A stretch of DNA of 64,000 nucleotides from Mesorhabditis belari (GCA_958450365.1 CAUEEP010000865.1:62001-126000); one strand, 5' to 3'. Shown: positions 1 to 11,539, counted from the stretch's first letter. Numbers and translations: made by a program. The notes: generated from the letters alone by a model not told the origin.

Positions 1-180
1 TTCGGACCCAATTCTGACCAAATCGGACCCAATTCTACCGATTCGGACCCAATTCTGACCGATTCGGACCGACCCTGGTCGATCCGGGGCCAATTCTGAC
101 CGATTCAGACCCAATTCTGGCCTATTCAGACCCAATTCTGACCGATTCAGACCCAATTCTGGTCAATTCAGACCCAATTC
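1..180. repeat. Degenerate ~20-21 bp tandem repeat
   Basis: Repeated GACCCAATTCTGACCGATTC-like units fill the left edge of the window, with drift between copies (GGACC/AGACC, CTGACC/CTGGCC/CTGGTC). The array is cut by the window start. It may lie within a large intron or downstream of the nphp-4-like gene. Confidence 0.85.
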
Positions 181-413
181 ATGATCTTCTAACTGTTGAT
201 CTCTTTTCTATAAGATTTCCTGAATCATTTGATTATTTAGTATATCAATAATCTGTTCTGAAATCTATGAAATTCTTCATTTTGTTGATTTTCGCACCAA
301 TTTCGTTCACATATGCATTGATTTTGAAAACTCAAACTCAATAATTGACCAATACCAAACTGAAACTAGGCTCGTCAACGTTGAAGATCGTATTTTCATT
401 TCCTATTCCTCAC

Positions 414-484
414 CATTCTCAAATTCATCCAAGCCAGGCACATCGTCCATACCACCGATTATCGCAAATTCCTCAATAAAATCA
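414..484 (-). CDS. Candidate further exon of the nphp-4-like gene
   Basis: On the minus strand an AG acceptor precedes a 71-nt open stretch that ends at a GTGAGG donor. It encodes an acidic segment, DFIEEFAIIGG followed by MDDVPGLDEFEN. The VPGL part resembles the IPGL stretch that follows the first conserved block in vertebrate NPHP4, and the gene at 2806-4582 runs in this direction. The link is inferred from position and a short motif only. The 2.3 kb between is filled by a mariner-like element and a satellite, so it would be a long intron. Exons between 2806 and this point were not found. Confidence 0.35.
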
Positions 485-964
485 CTGCACGAGAGCAATT
501 TCGAGTGCACAAGTAGAGTGCATTGAATGGCACCTGACACAGGGTTATTTCAAATAGTTAAAACCATAACCATTCAACAGCTAATAATCCAAAGACTTGA
601 CTTGACCTCTGGCTTAACCTCTGGGCAGGCTAGGCAAAAGTCAAGCGAAAATCAAAAATCTTTGACTCAAAAGTGCTAAGAGCTTACAATTAGCATTTCA
701 GTTTTAAATTAGAATATAATAGTCTCTATTTGTAGCTAATATTCAATCTTAATCTCAGGTAGATAAAGCTTTGAAAGTCTATTTTGAGATTGAAGAGCAA
801 ATGGGGCTAAAGTAGTCAGTGATCACTAAATTATAAACCATAAAAGAATAAATAAAGCAAATCAATTACGGTGTTTTTGAGGCTTAAGCTTTTGTTTCAA
901 ATTTTTGACGCGTTTATTGAAAAAGACCATTTCTAATCAATGAGTTCATGGTCGGATTTATTTA

Positions 965-2007
965 TTAGATTGTCTAGAAAGTCTTTTCGTTCCTTTTCGT
1001 ACTTCCGTTTACCAATAAAAACCAATAAATGCACCAATTGAATTATGGTTTGTTTCATTAAAAAGGCCAATCATTTTTCTGCAAACTAACATTAAAAAAG
1101 GTTCAAATTGTCTTATGGCTTGATTTTTTATGGAAGCGTAAAGTCGAGTAGTCAAAAAGACAGCTGGGTAGTCGAAAAGACAGCTCGATGATGCGTTTTA
1201 GATACTTTAGCTAAGGTAATCTATCTTCGGGTCAATAGATAAAAAATAGAGTAGAAAAAGTTTTGTATATAGTCAAATTTTCAGAGAAATTCATTCGGGC
1301 AATTTCTTCGTAGAGGTTTTTATCGATTTTTTTATGAAAAACACGTTTTTCACTCGAATTTTTGCTTGAAAGTGATTGAAAGTGATCACTAGAAAGGCCA
1401 TTAGAAAGGCCATTTTTCTGCAAACTAACATTAAAACAGGTTCAAATTGTCTTATGGCTTGATTTTTTATGGAAGCCTAAACTCGGGTAGTCAAAAAGAC
1501 AGCTCGATGATGCGTTTTAGATACTTTAGCTAAGGTAATCTATCTTCGGGCCATAAGATAAAAGTTAGAGCACAAAAAATTTGATAAATAGCCTAATTTT
1601 CAGAGAAATTCATTCAGCCAATTTCTCTGTAGAAGTTTTTATAGATCTTTGCGAAAAACACGATTTTCCCTTTCGAATTTGTTTGAAAATGAACCCAAAT
1701 TGACTTAAAAAGATGGAAAATTCAACAATAAACACTTTTTATATAGAGGAAATCATAGGTTAATTTGGTAAATCTGTTATTTTACAACGAAAGTACGAAA
1801 AGGAAAAGAAAAAGACGCTCTGGACAGCGTAAAATTGGGTTCAAAGTATGAAATGGCGCCGACTTTCAAAGAAACTTCTATAACAACGAGTAATCTTTAT
1901 CAAATACTTTTAAATACTTTGAATTTGAGCAAATCATGGGTTAAATTGATGAATTTGTTATTTTAAAACGGAAGTACGAAAAGGAACAAAAAGACTTGGC
2001 AGCCTAA
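965..2007. mobile_element. Non-autonomous mariner-like element with TA target duplication
   Basis: Terminal inverted repeats of ~45 bp start TTAGATTGTCTAG on the left and end CAGCCTAA on the right; both continue as GTCTTTTxGTTCCTTTTCG and CTTCCGTTT. TA flanks each end (963-964 and 2008-2009). The TTAGRYTG start is typical of mariner ends. There is no transposase. The interior holds a ~320-bp tandem duplication (about 1072-1385 and 1415-1695) and a third terminal-type motif near 1790-1815, so the element was probably remodelled by duplication or nested insertion. Confidence 0.7.
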
Positions 2008-2325
2008 TACTTGAAAAGATTCTAATCTACTAAAATTCAATACAAAATTCAAAAATGCTGATTGAAAATGGATTTTAAGAAGTAATTGTAATATCTCGAA
2101 GAGTCTGAACAGTCTAGTATGTCACCTGTCATTGCCTGGGTTTCTTTTTCGATGTTACTCGTGTAGACCAATGCCTTTGGTGTGCCCGGGTAAAGCCGGA
2201 GTCTGTAATGGTGAAAATGTTGGAAAGCGAAAGGTTTATTTAATAATGTACTTATTTAATCAGTTGTTATTCTCCAAAAAAACCTTTAAATAAGACTGAC
2301 AAAGTTTGTGGCAAAAAAGAAAACT

Positions 2326-2589
2326 GTCAGTGCATTTAAAGTGTCAGTGCATTTAAAGTGTCAGTGCATTTAAAGTGTCAGTGCATTTAAAGTGTCAGTG
2401 CATTTAAAGTGTCAGTGCATTTAAAGTGTCAGTGCATTTAAAGTGTCAGTGCATTTAAAGTGTCAGTGCATTTAAAGTGTCAGTGCATTTAAAGTGTCAG
2501 TGCATTTAAAGTGTCAGTGCATTTAAAGTGTCAGTGCATTTAAAGTGTCAGTGCATTTAAAGTGTCAGTGCATTTAAAGTGTCAGTGCA
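2326..2589. repeat. Perfect 17-bp minisatellite, 15.5 copies
   Basis: The unit GTCAGTGCATTTAAAGT is repeated in strict 17-bp register from 2326 to 2589 with no indel or substitution seen. Such uniformity suggests recent expansion. There are no unique spacers, so it is not a CRISPR array. It lies just past the last clear nphp-4-like exon. Confidence 0.97.
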
Positions 2590-2805
2590 ATCTTATAAAA
2601 GGATTTTTATGAACAAATTTCTAGACCAACTTTGATTTCTAGACCAATTTTGAATCAATTTGAATTTTCTGAATCAATATTCTGACTCTGAAATTGCTTA
2701 TTGATTACAAATTGAGTTGCCTTGAAGCTTCTATTTTTCAATTTCATTCAGCACAATTCTCTTTTTACAATTTAACCTTTCAATAGCCTTTTTTCACTGT
2801 TGCAC

Positions 2806-4582
2806 CTGGTTTTCTGCAAATTTCGGCGATTTGTCGAGTATTCTTGCAAGGCTTGTTGATGTGAGTTAATTATTTGAATCGTCCATCCAACCGTCATCTG
2901 ATCACTCGGATCTTTCGGAGAAACCTGAGAAATCGAAATTCTTGGCTGTTTATCATTCTCAACAATCACTCACTTCGATCAACTCAAAAACCAGAAACAC
3001 TTCTTCGCCGAGAATTGAACAATGGAAGAAGAGTTCCTGGAAAATCTTTATTTAGAATCTATATGGTTTCTAACATCTTGTTTCAATTTTGTCTAACTTG
3101 CTAGAATTTTATGTGTAATTCGTTCTTGAAACTTTTTAAAAACAACCTAATCTTGCTAAAAAGCCACAAAGTCAAATTCTAGCTCGAGTACTCAGACCTA
3201 GCTCAGGCCAGAAGCAGGCCTAGCTCCAAAGAAACAAGCCTAGCTCTAAAGAAGCAGGCCTAGCTCCAAAGAAACAAGCCTAGCTCTAAAGAAACAGGTC
3301 TAGCTCCAAAGAAACAGGAGGTACCTATCTCTGCCATAGTTTGCCACCGTAATCTTTCTGATGCTAGGTCAGCTCAGCTCTTGGCACAAGTAGTTTTTGG
3401 CCAAGATAAGAGTCAGAGTCGAGGTTCAGCTTTGAAACTTTCTACCTCAGTAAGGCATAAAACCCATCCCCCTTGGCAATGGAATACGTGCCAGTGTAGC
3501 TCATTGATAGAGCGTTTGCCGATAAACGAGAGGTTGCGGATTCGAATTTCGAGTTCGACCATGTCTTCCTAGCAGACCCATAAAAAGAACCGTTCAACTC
3601 CTCAGCGCTCACCTCATTGAACCGTATGACTCCCTCAAACGCCGGCACAGCCCTCGTTCGATAGGGACGACCAAAAAATTGCCGAATTCTCGTATCAAAA
3701 AAGTACACTTGAAGATAATAAGGACAGCCTGGTTGAGCCTAAAATGAGCAATTAGCTTATTTTGGTGCGTTGTTGGCAAGACCGTAGCCAGGATTTCAGT
3801 ATTCTTGAGAGAAATCGCTAGAGCTTCTTCCAGAAGAGCTAGAGCTTCCCAAATGAATCAATTTACACCCAAGGAAGAAAATTTAGCAAAATCTTCAGCC
3901 TACATCATGACTACAATGCAATTTCTCTAAAATAAAATGAAATGAAAATTTGGACGACTTTCTTTTTTGCGCCCCTGCCCAAGTTTGAGCCTTTCTAGCT
4001 AGCTTCACAGGCTTTAAATCGAATTTTTAGCTCACGTGTCCTATGTAAATCGATACGGAGAATCGATTGGCGACGGTTAGAAGTTTCCTGGATAACGGCT
4101 AAGGGTCTAGGATTGCAAGGTAGTCTAGGATCAAGGTTTTCCTTAATTTTTACATGGCTAGTTTTTGAATGATAGATTCTATGCTTTCCAATGTGTGAGC
4201 TAAAAGCATAGCATCAGAAAAGACATTTCGTCTTTAATACTATCTAAATAGGAAGAAAAGATGAAAAAAAACCTCTCTAAAACCCATAAAACATCATTTT
4301 CAAGACAACTTTGTTTTCTTTCCTTTTTTTTTTTTTGCTTAGTTTTAGTACTGGTTATGTGGTTTTTTAAAAGAATTCTTTGAAAGTGCATATTAAGCTT
4401 TGAATTTGCTTGAATTTTAATCTAAAACTCACTCCATTAAGCTGGATCTCGTCGAGAATCACGGCGAATCCCTCGGGTGTGCCCAATTCAAAATCGTGTG
4501 CTCTTCGCGGGGGAATTAAACGATTCTCGAGGAATTCCTGATACCATTCGTTGACCGAATGAATTTTTCCTTGATTTGACAT
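2806..4582 (-). CDS. nphp-4: Nephrocystin-4-like ciliary protein, N-terminal exons
   Basis: Five exons can be phased on the minus strand: 4433-4582, 4036-4087, 3613-3707, 2974-3036 and 2806-2924. The start ATG is at 4582. The protein begins MSNQGKIHSVNEWYQEF, followed by LIPPRRAHDF; later come a YFFDTRIRQFFGRPYRT stretch, RFNE|ELFFHCS, and FELIEVSPKDPSD. This order matches the N-terminal region of NPHP4 (WxxxFxxxxLVPP, SFFDxxxxxFFGRxW, FNExLxFHxS). NPHP4 works at the ciliary transition zone, which in nematodes means sensory neurons. Splice phases agree across all five exons. The 3' part is not visible except for a possible exon at 414-484; the gene probably runs off the left edge. Introns carry satellites and a tRNA-like sequence. 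Confidence 0.75.
3211..3318. repeat. 20-bp tandem repeat
   Basis: About five to six copies of a CTAGCTCYAAAGAARCARGC unit, in an intron of the nphp-4-like gene. Copies differ at the Y and R positions. Confidence 0.9.
3493..3563 (+). pseudogene. tRNA-like sequence, degenerate
   Basis: A good D-arm (TAGCTCATTGATAGAGC) and a T-arm-like GGATTCGAAT are spaced as in a tRNA. The acceptor halves do not pair and the anticodon stem is broken, so this is a decayed tRNA gene or the head of a tRNA-derived SINE. The anticodon cannot be assigned. It lies in an nphp-4-like intron on the opposite strand. Confidence 0.4.
3880..3972 (-). repeat. ~95-bp dispersed repeat, inverted relative to 7151-7246
   Basis: The reverse complement of this segment (CGCAAAAAAGAAAGTCGT, then TTTCATTTTATT, then ATCATGATGTAGGCTGAAG) matches 7151-7246 closely. 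The two copies point at each other and flank the left SecA-like fragment. It may be a MITE fragment or part of the rearrangement junction. Confidence 0.8.
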
Positions 4583-4851
4583 CTTTTACATTGCCTGGAA
4601 AGAGTGAAATGATAGAATCTTAGAGTTTTTTTTCAATATAATTTGTTAGAATAGGTGAAAAGTAGTTTAGTAAAAGATTGAGTTTTAAAACAGAGAAATA
4701 AGACGGTTCTATGTGGTATAATTATAATAAATGATATTAAATTGTTTGAAGAGGATTATCCCAAACAAATATAAGTGTAGAATTAGTTTTAAAATGAAAC
4801 CATGGGTGCTTGGGAAAGACAATCGAGCTTGGGAAAGACACCAATCGAGCG

Positions 4852-4933
4852 CACCCATATCTCCATGGAAACACTGGGGAAAAGAGGGAAAGAGTTCCCT
4901 CTTTTCCCCAGTTTTTCCATGGAGATATGGGTG
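4852..4933. repeat. Near-perfect hairpin, 39-bp arms and 4-nt loop
   Basis: Arms 4852-4890 and 4895-4933 are reverse complements with one mismatch, around a CCATGG-containing core. The sequence lies between the nphp-4-like start and the left SecA-like fragment, about 270 bp upstream of the nphp-4 ATG. It could be a small foldback element. No promoter function can be claimed. Confidence 0.85.
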
Positions 4934-5487
4934 TTCCACACGGTGATGATTGGGAAAAGAAAGAAAAAAAGCAGAGAAGAGATGGTTGAGAATAAGGATT
5001 AGCATAGAGGTTGGACTTTGAAATCAACTTACAACCAGCTGGTAATTGGAGAAAATTGATTTCATTATACAAAAGTTTCAAAGTCTCAACTTCTAGATGA
5101 CTGCTAGATGACTTCAAAGTCATCAATTACATGTTCAGCATCAATTACAAGTTTCTCAATTCAATTAAACCAATTAAACCAATCTGACAAGGAAAGCCAC
5201 CAAATCAAACTGGTAAACGTGGGATAAATCATGGAAAATCACCTGAATTAAATTGAAGAATCACTTGAATTTCCATTGACATTGAAAATCACCTTGAATT
5301 TTGAGCTCCTTATGAGGCTGTCACACGCTTCCTCAAAAACTGTTTCAATGGTCCAGTGGTTCGTCTGCTAGACTACTTTTACTGCTAGACTTTTTGCCGA
5401 GAGTGGGACTCGAACTTGAGACCGAAAAATGTAATAGGCTTGGTAGTCTAGCAAAAAAATAGGCTTCGTAGTCTAGCAGAATCTTAG

Positions 5488-7146
5488 ATCACCGAAGCAG
5501 TTGTTAGTAGTGAAGAAGAATGGATTAGGCGGATATACGAAGAAGTTTGCGCTTTCTCGCATCAACGCTCTGTTTTGGTGATTTGTGAGACGGTTGAGGG
5601 TGTGAACTTTGTTGAGAAGAGACTGACAGCGGAAGGATTGAATATTTTTGCATACAGGAGGGAACACGAGAAGTTCACCGTTGCAGATAAGCCTCTATTG
5701 ACTGGAAAAGTGATTGTGGCTACAAATTTGGCTGGAAGGGGCACGGATATCAAGATTTCAGATGCTCTGAGAGATGCGGGTGGTCTGCACATCTGTCTAA
5801 CATATCTACCATCAAATAAACGAGTTGAAGAGCAAGCCTTTGGGAGGGCAGCCAGATCGGGTGACCCGGGAAGTGGGAGACTGGTGATCTTGAAAGATTA
5901 CACCAATGTGCCCGTGACTCATCATCGAATGATGGCAATCAAAGTGGAGAGGGACAGCGATGAGTTGAAACGGATCGTTGAAATCAAGGAGCACTACGAG
6001 AAGCGGATTCTCGCCGAGGAGTACTGCTTCGAGGAGTTCAACAAACTCTATCAGGCACAGGCTGGCAAGTTCCAAAAGGTTCCCGTCGATAAAGTGAACC
6101 TCTTGGAGAACCTCATTGATCAATGGGCGTTGTGGTTGGACAAGTGGAAGCAGATCATTAACAACGATGGAAATGCGGAAGAATACAAGAAACAGTTAGC
6201 GCTTTTCGTGAAACAAGCCAGGAAATTCCTGACGAAGAGAACATTCATCTTGATGCCGCACTTGGTCCGACTTGCAAGGAACCACATTGAGCAGAAGAGC
6301 TACGGCAATGCAATCGGTGCTCTCAATCATGTGATTAACTTTGAGCCCCAATTCTCCGAGACAGCCCACTACTATAAAGCCTATGCAATTGGGAAGAGTT
6401 TCAATTGGGAATTCAATCGAAGCAAATCAAACAGAGTTGTTGAGGAATTGGAGATAGCCAAGAAAATGTTCGAAAAGCTTTCCGATTCCCAATTGCAATA
6501 TTCAGCAATTGTGACCAAGATGAAGGCGAACTTCGAGTCCGTCGGAATCATTCAGATCACTTCTTATGAAGAGCAAAAGCAGGGCATCGTTGACATCTAT
6601 GGCCAGTTCATCTCAGCAATTGATGAGGCAATCGGATCAGCTGCTAGTTCGGAGTCTTTCCACAAGGGAATCATAAACGAAGAGATGAGCTCAACGTTGT
6701 ACGATTTGTTCTATGGAAAGAAAGTTCTACTCCCAATGAAGACCTTAAGACCGGATGACCTAAAAGAGATTGAAAGAGTTGCTCGAGAATTCGGGATTCC
6801 CCTCGAAACGCTTACAACATTTTTACAAAAGGGTTATCAAGGAGATGCAATTCAGATCGAGAAAGCTTTGCGTGAACACATTCCTCTGCCAAATCGAGAC
6901 GATTTTTGGGATGAGCTGTTGAGTAACAGATGGTTGATAAAGCCGAAGACCTTTGTGGTGTTGGACAAGGAGAAATTCTTTCAAGAATACCCATTGCTCA
7001 TTTCAGATAAAGATTTTATTGGTAATTCACGGGAATTGAAGAAGTTCAAAGAAGAGATCAGTGGATCAGATCTCGTTTTGAAGACTCTAGAGCCATTGAA
7101 TGAGATGCTCGAGACCAGCAAGGTCTTCGAAAAAGAGGCTTTCATA
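5488..7146 (+). pseudogene. SecA-like helicase gene fragment (helicase C-terminal domain)
   Basis: An acceptor (TCTTAG) at 5487 opens a long exon with no internal ATG start. It encodes SecA-type helicase domain 2: LVICETVEGVNFVEKRL, then motif V VIVATNLAGRGTDIKI, GGLHICL, and motif VI QAFGRAARSGDPGSGR. In bacterial SecA these motifs couple ATP hydrolysis to protein translocation. After them comes a ~340-residue segment with a TPR-like stretch (ARNHIEQKSYGNAIGALNHV). From 6118 to about 7139 the DNA is a gap-free, virtually identical copy of 18792-17771 in inverted orientation. Homology stops at ~7146, where a dispersed repeat follows and the frame ends by chance at 7230. The Walker A and DEAD-box half is absent. 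Likely a truncated duplicate; it could be expressed only if joined to other exons. Confidence 0.85.
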
Positions 7147-7150
7147 GAAT

Positions 7151-7246
7151 CGCGCAAAAAAGAAAGTCGTGCCAATATTTCATTTTATTTCATTTTAGAG
7201 AAATTTCATGATAGTCATGATGTAGGCTGAAGATTTTGTTAAATTT
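7151..7246 (+). repeat. ~95-bp dispersed repeat abutting the SecA-like fragment
   Basis: Inverted partner of 3880-3972. It begins within a few bases of the point where the left SecA-like fragment stops matching the right one, so it marks or hides the breakpoint. Confidence 0.8.
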
Positions 7247-7734
7247 TCATTTCAGTTAAATCATTTTTTTTGACGCGCCACGGACGTTTGATTTCTTCAA
7301 ATTAACTTTAAATTCGGAAAATTCGCATATTATTACCCTAGGACATTTAGTTTTCTAAAACGAAATTGACTTTGAACAACTTTCGGATACGATTCTTTTA
7401 AGGGTGTCACGGTTTTGCTCTGACACTTTGTCAATTTTAGACTCTGATTTCCCACCGTGAAATCGCTTGAAAAACTTTTGTTTTTTTGAAGCTATTTCTT
7501 TGATTTATGGCTTATTTTATATATAATATACTTTATTCAGTTGAATAGCGACAAAACAAAATGACAATAATTACCCAGGACACCACTCAAAACACACCCA
7601 AAAGATAAATAGATACCTCGAGAAAGAATCACAGAGCAGTCAGATCAGTTGCAGAAATTGCGGCTTTAAATCTAGTTAAGGTGGGAATATCACGAACATG
7701 GGGGGGTAAAAGGTTCCAGAATTTAATAACTCGA

Positions 7735-9509
7735 TTAAAAAGAAACTGTGGGGGCTTTTAGAGGAAACCGAAGGTTGGCGTATGAGAAAAGGCCCCCTTC
7801 TGGAGGCGCCCCGTAGAGAGCCGAATTCAAAGAAGCCAGAAAAGAGGGGGTCGGGATGCCTTTAACAATCTTAAAGCATTCCACTAAATCGATGATAAGG
7901 CGGCGTTGGTGTAACTTTTCAAGACCAAAGAGTTGCAATCTATCAGAATAACTAAAGGAGGGGAATTTGTCAAAATTCATTTTATAAAGAGCAATTCTGG
8001 TGAAGTGCCTCTGAACACGTTCTATTTTTTGAAAAAGATTTAGTAGGGAAGGAGACCAAATCAACGAAGCGTATTCAAGAATAGGGCGGACATAGGCAAC
8101 AAAACACATCCGATTAGTTTTGATGTTAGGTATGGTAATAGACCTGAGGATACGGTTAGCACTTACGGAGGCCTTATTACACATGGATTCAATGTGAAAA
8201 CGGAAACTAAGAGGAGGGCTAATAAGGACTCCCAAATCACGCAGATATTCATTTTTTTCTACCAAACGAATAGGATGATTATCGAGGGTTAAAGGAAGAG
8301 AAGATTTGCCAGTGGAAAAATGCTGAGATTTAATCCCCAAGTTTTAGACCAGTTTACAATTAGTTGGAGGTCTTGATCAATCATTCGAAAGTATTCAGAT
8401 TTTGAAACAAAATCTTTGCAAAAGGGAATTTTAAATGTGACCTTTACGTCGTCGGCGAAAAGCCAAAGAGAAATGTCCTTGGAAAAGAATTTTAAGCTAG
8501 GGAGATCATTAATAAAAATAGTAAAAAGAAGAGGGTCTAAGATAGACCCCTGAGGGACACCGCTGGAACAAGGCAAAGAATTGGAGAGGGAATTAAGAAC
8601 TAAAACTTTGAATCGCCGGCTTTCAAGAAAGTTCATAATACAATTTACAATCGATGGATTAATTTGTTACGCTGACAGTTTGACTTTGAGACGAGAATGG
8701 GAAACGGTATCAAAAGCCTTCGCATAATCTAAGAAGACAGCTTCAAGCTGGACTTTATGATTTTGCTCAATGGCGTCAATAAAGTTTCTATAAGCAAGAA
8801 TAAGGTTCGACACAGTTGACTTATTTTTTAGGAAACCGAATTGAGATGAGGAGAGTAATTTGTGCGTTTGGAAATGGGAGATAATCTTGTCTTTCAAAAT
8901 AGTTTCGAAGAGTTTAGAAACAGGAGAAGTAAGACTAATCGGACGGTAATTAGAGAAAACATTTTTTGGTAAGGTTTTATTGATGGGGACGACCAAAGAT
9001 TCCTTCCAAATTGAGGGGGCCTTGCCTTGTAGGAGAATCTTGTTAAACATCTTGCGAAGGGGAGAGATGAGGATTCTAGAGAGTTTGTTTAGAAAAAATG
9101 GAGAAATCCCATCTGGACTGGTGGTTTTCTTTGGCTTTAAGTTTCTAAAAGCTTTCTCGACATCCATAGGAAGAATCATAAAGTCTGGTTGAAGTGGGAC
9201 GGTTTTACTAAGAGAAAAAAGTGGACTGGGAGAGTTTAAGTTAGAAAACGTAGAATGAAAGAATTTGGCAAATTCGTTCGCAATGGTTTTAGGATCAGAG
9301 ATAAAGGATGATGAAGAATCTAAAAACCGTTTTGGCAGAGTAGCGCGATCCTTAGATTTAGAGTTTATATAAGAATAGAAACGTTTGGGGTCACCAGAAT
9401 TTATTGCCCTTCTTTCAACATTCGCTTCGAATCTTTTACAGAAGCGTGAGAGGGTTTTTTGAGTCTTGAGAAATAAAGGATCCTCGGAGGGATTTTGATG
9501 AGAAGACAA
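7735..9509 (-). pseudogene. LINE reverse transcriptase, frame-broken
   Basis: Three frames carry the polymerase in order: 8667-9509 holds YRPISLTSPVSKLFE, SQFGFLKNKST and motif A (FLDYAKAFDTVSHSRL); 8289-8636 holds motif B (GVPQGSILDPLLF) and the catalytic FADD of motif C; 7735-8340 holds the thumb region (YLRDLGVLIS). Internal stops and frame changes separate the parts. Both catalytic aspartate motifs survive in sequence, but no continuous protein is possible. Confidence 0.93.
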
Positions 9510-9539
9510 CGATAAAATGCGATCTATCTTGGATTTAGC

Positions 9540-10453
9540 TCATAGAATGTGATTTGGAAGAGAGCAAGGGGTGTGGGAGCAATTAGATTCAATAGCCGCG
9601 AGAAGAGAGTTTGAAAAAAGAAGATAGTAATCATCAATTTTTGAAGGCGAGCAAAAATTGGAAAAGGAAAAGGAAGCTTGAAAATCAAGAAACATTATTG
9701 CCGCCCTATCAAAGTTAGTGCTAAAATGACCACACCATATCGCTTCTGGGTTTTTCGGAGGGCTCTCACAACGGATGACGCACTTGATGGCATAGTGGTC
9801 AGCTCGGGGAAGTGGGGCAATTCTCTTGACGCCAACGACTCTGTCCTCGATATTGGTGAGCACACAATCTAAAATAAAGCTAGAGCGCAGGAAAGTCGGA
9901 AAACGATTTTAAAGAGAAAGAGAATTAGCCGAAATGAATTCTTTAAAACGCAGAGAAGGTCAATGATACAGATCAAAGTGTGGGGAGGGTTTACGAAGGA
10001 GACCTTACTATTAAAATCGCCTAGAATGACATTTAACTTTAAAGAATAAAGAAAGGGTTCAATGAACGAAAACAATGAATTTGTATTATCAAGATTAACA
10101 TCGGGGGGTTTGTAAATTTAAAAAAGTCTGAAATCGTACGGAAAAAGTATATCGACAATGAGAATTTCACAACCAAAAGAAGATTTTGACGCAACTAATT
10201 GATGAGGAAGAGACTTGTCCAACAAAAGAGCAATTCCTCCACCAGCAAGTTTACAAATAGAATTTCTGTCACAACGAAAAATGCTATAGTTGTTTTCGGG
10301 ATCAAGCAAGGAAGAGCAAACGGCATCAGTAATGGCAAAAATGGGACAAGATTTTGTTCGGGTAAATGTTTGAAAAGTGGCCAAACAATTGGAAGAATTG
10401 GAAACGATACTATGAGCATTACAATAAAAGATTTCTAAAAGGGAACGAGACAA
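9540..10453 (-). pseudogene. LINE APE-type endonuclease, frame-broken
   Basis: 10118-10453 begins the domain (CNAHSIVSNSSN, GGGIALLLDKSL); 9869-10075 contains the ILGDFNSKVSF motif; 9540-9863 contains ADHYAIKC, corresponding to the catalytic SDH region with S changed to A. The nuclease normally nicks target DNA for target-primed reverse transcription. Confidence 0.85.
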
Positions 10454-10781
10454 AAAAATTAGGGACTAAGAAAGGAATTGGTTGAAAGGGCGGGGGAATG
10501 ATGCGAAACGACTTTAACAGATTTTGCAGAGGGTGACGAAGTGTTTGAAGTGGCGATAGTTGGTTGAGACTGCGACACACAATCAACGATTACTCCTCGG
10601 ACACCGAGAGACCACTTTCCGCAGGCGTGATGAGGCTTGATTGGATGGCAGGGTAGCAGTCCTTCGTTGCGGGTTTGGCTTCGGTGGACGTCCTCTTCAT
10701 CTGGTTGTCATTTCAGCGCCGTGTCCAATTGCGTCAGGAGCACCATCACCTCCTTTTATTTCCTGATTCACGGCGGGCGAG

Positions 10782-11222
10782 TCATCCTCGGCGGCGACGA
10801 CGTGATGTGACTTCTGCTTGTATCGCGAAGGATCCACGAATGACACAAAAACGGACATACCACGGGAGCGAGGACTTTGGCTGGACAGCAAACGATTTGA
10901 CGAGGTTCGACCAGACATGCGACGAGGCGAGGACGACCTTGAAAGGCCTTGGTCGGACAAGATTGTAGATACCCATACGGTACGAGTGGAGGACGATCGC
11001 GTCGAGCCCATACGCCGTTAGAATTCCCTCGAGGAGCCATCGGTCAGCGCTTCTCCGTGACATCGAGTCCATCGCGGGCCACAACACCGCTTCAGGCAGT
11101 CCCTCGATGACGACGTGGTAGGACGAGTCGAGCTGCTTGGCCAGTCTGACGTCGAACGCAAAGTCGAGTGGTCTCCATCGTGGCGGTGGTAACGGGTGGA
11201 GCGGGTGGTAGCCAGAGGACAT
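10782..11222 (-). pseudogene. LINE ORF1-like region
   Basis: A 146-residue frame has VIEGLPEAVLW, then ADRWLLEGILTAYGL, then RPRPFKVVLASSH. A VIxGLPE followed by RPRPxKVVL pattern is typical of ORF1 products of nematode and other CR1-like LINEs, which bind RNA. Position upstream of the endonuclease agrees. The 5' end of the element is taken as ~11230 but no exact boundary was found. Confidence 0.6.
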
Positions 11223-11539
11223 CTCACCGTCGAATATACGAATACCTCAAAATTGGGTAAGTCAAACTTGGGTATTTATAGAAAAATCTTAACTCTCCAA
11301 AATACCATTAAAACTCTTTTCCAAAAAAAAACTTTTGTGAAAATTTTTCTGACTTCAACTATCAAAAGAGTCGACGACCAAACAGAAGCCTGCGAAATAA
11401 ATGCTTGCCATGCAGAAAAGTAGCCCTTTTTTGTGAAATCTTATTTGATGCTTTGATTTTGAATATCTCTGATTCTCTTGTCCTTCCCCTAAAAATCGTT
11501 TGTGTGAGAAAAAGAGATGGAGCTCCCTTTGTATTGCTT

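Larger units (their letters stand above)
7500..11230 (-). mobile_element. Non-LTR retrotransposon (LINE), decayed
   Basis: A minus-strand element read from ~11230 to ~7500: an ORF1-like region, an APE-type endonuclease, then reverse transcriptase, followed by an AATAAA motif near 7530. No terminal repeats are seen. Frames are broken many times, so this copy is dead. The domain order and motifs fit a CR1/Jockey-like LINE; the clade is not decided. It sits between the two SecA-like fragments. Confidence 0.88.

Noticed and set aside
2326..2589. CRISPR-like array
   Set aside because: The 17-bp units are directly adjacent with no spacers, and the genome is eukaryotic.
4709..5126. Overlapping frames of 66-129 codons on both strands
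   Set aside because: They coincide with the 39-bp-arm hairpin and AT-rich flanks; the symmetry of the hairpin creates mirrored frames.
5343..5480. tRNA-like pieces (GGTCCAGTGGTTCG; GGGACTCGAAC; TAGTCTAGC)
   Set aside because: The D-arm-like part is on the plus strand and the T-arm-like part on the minus strand, so no single tRNA can be drawn.
7147..7230. C-terminal extension of the left SecA-like frame
   Set aside because: The sequence after ~7146 is a dispersed repeat and the stop is reached by chance.
10675..11021. Plus-strand frames of 67-97 codons in a GC-richer patch
   Set aside because: Antisense to the LINE ORF1-like region.
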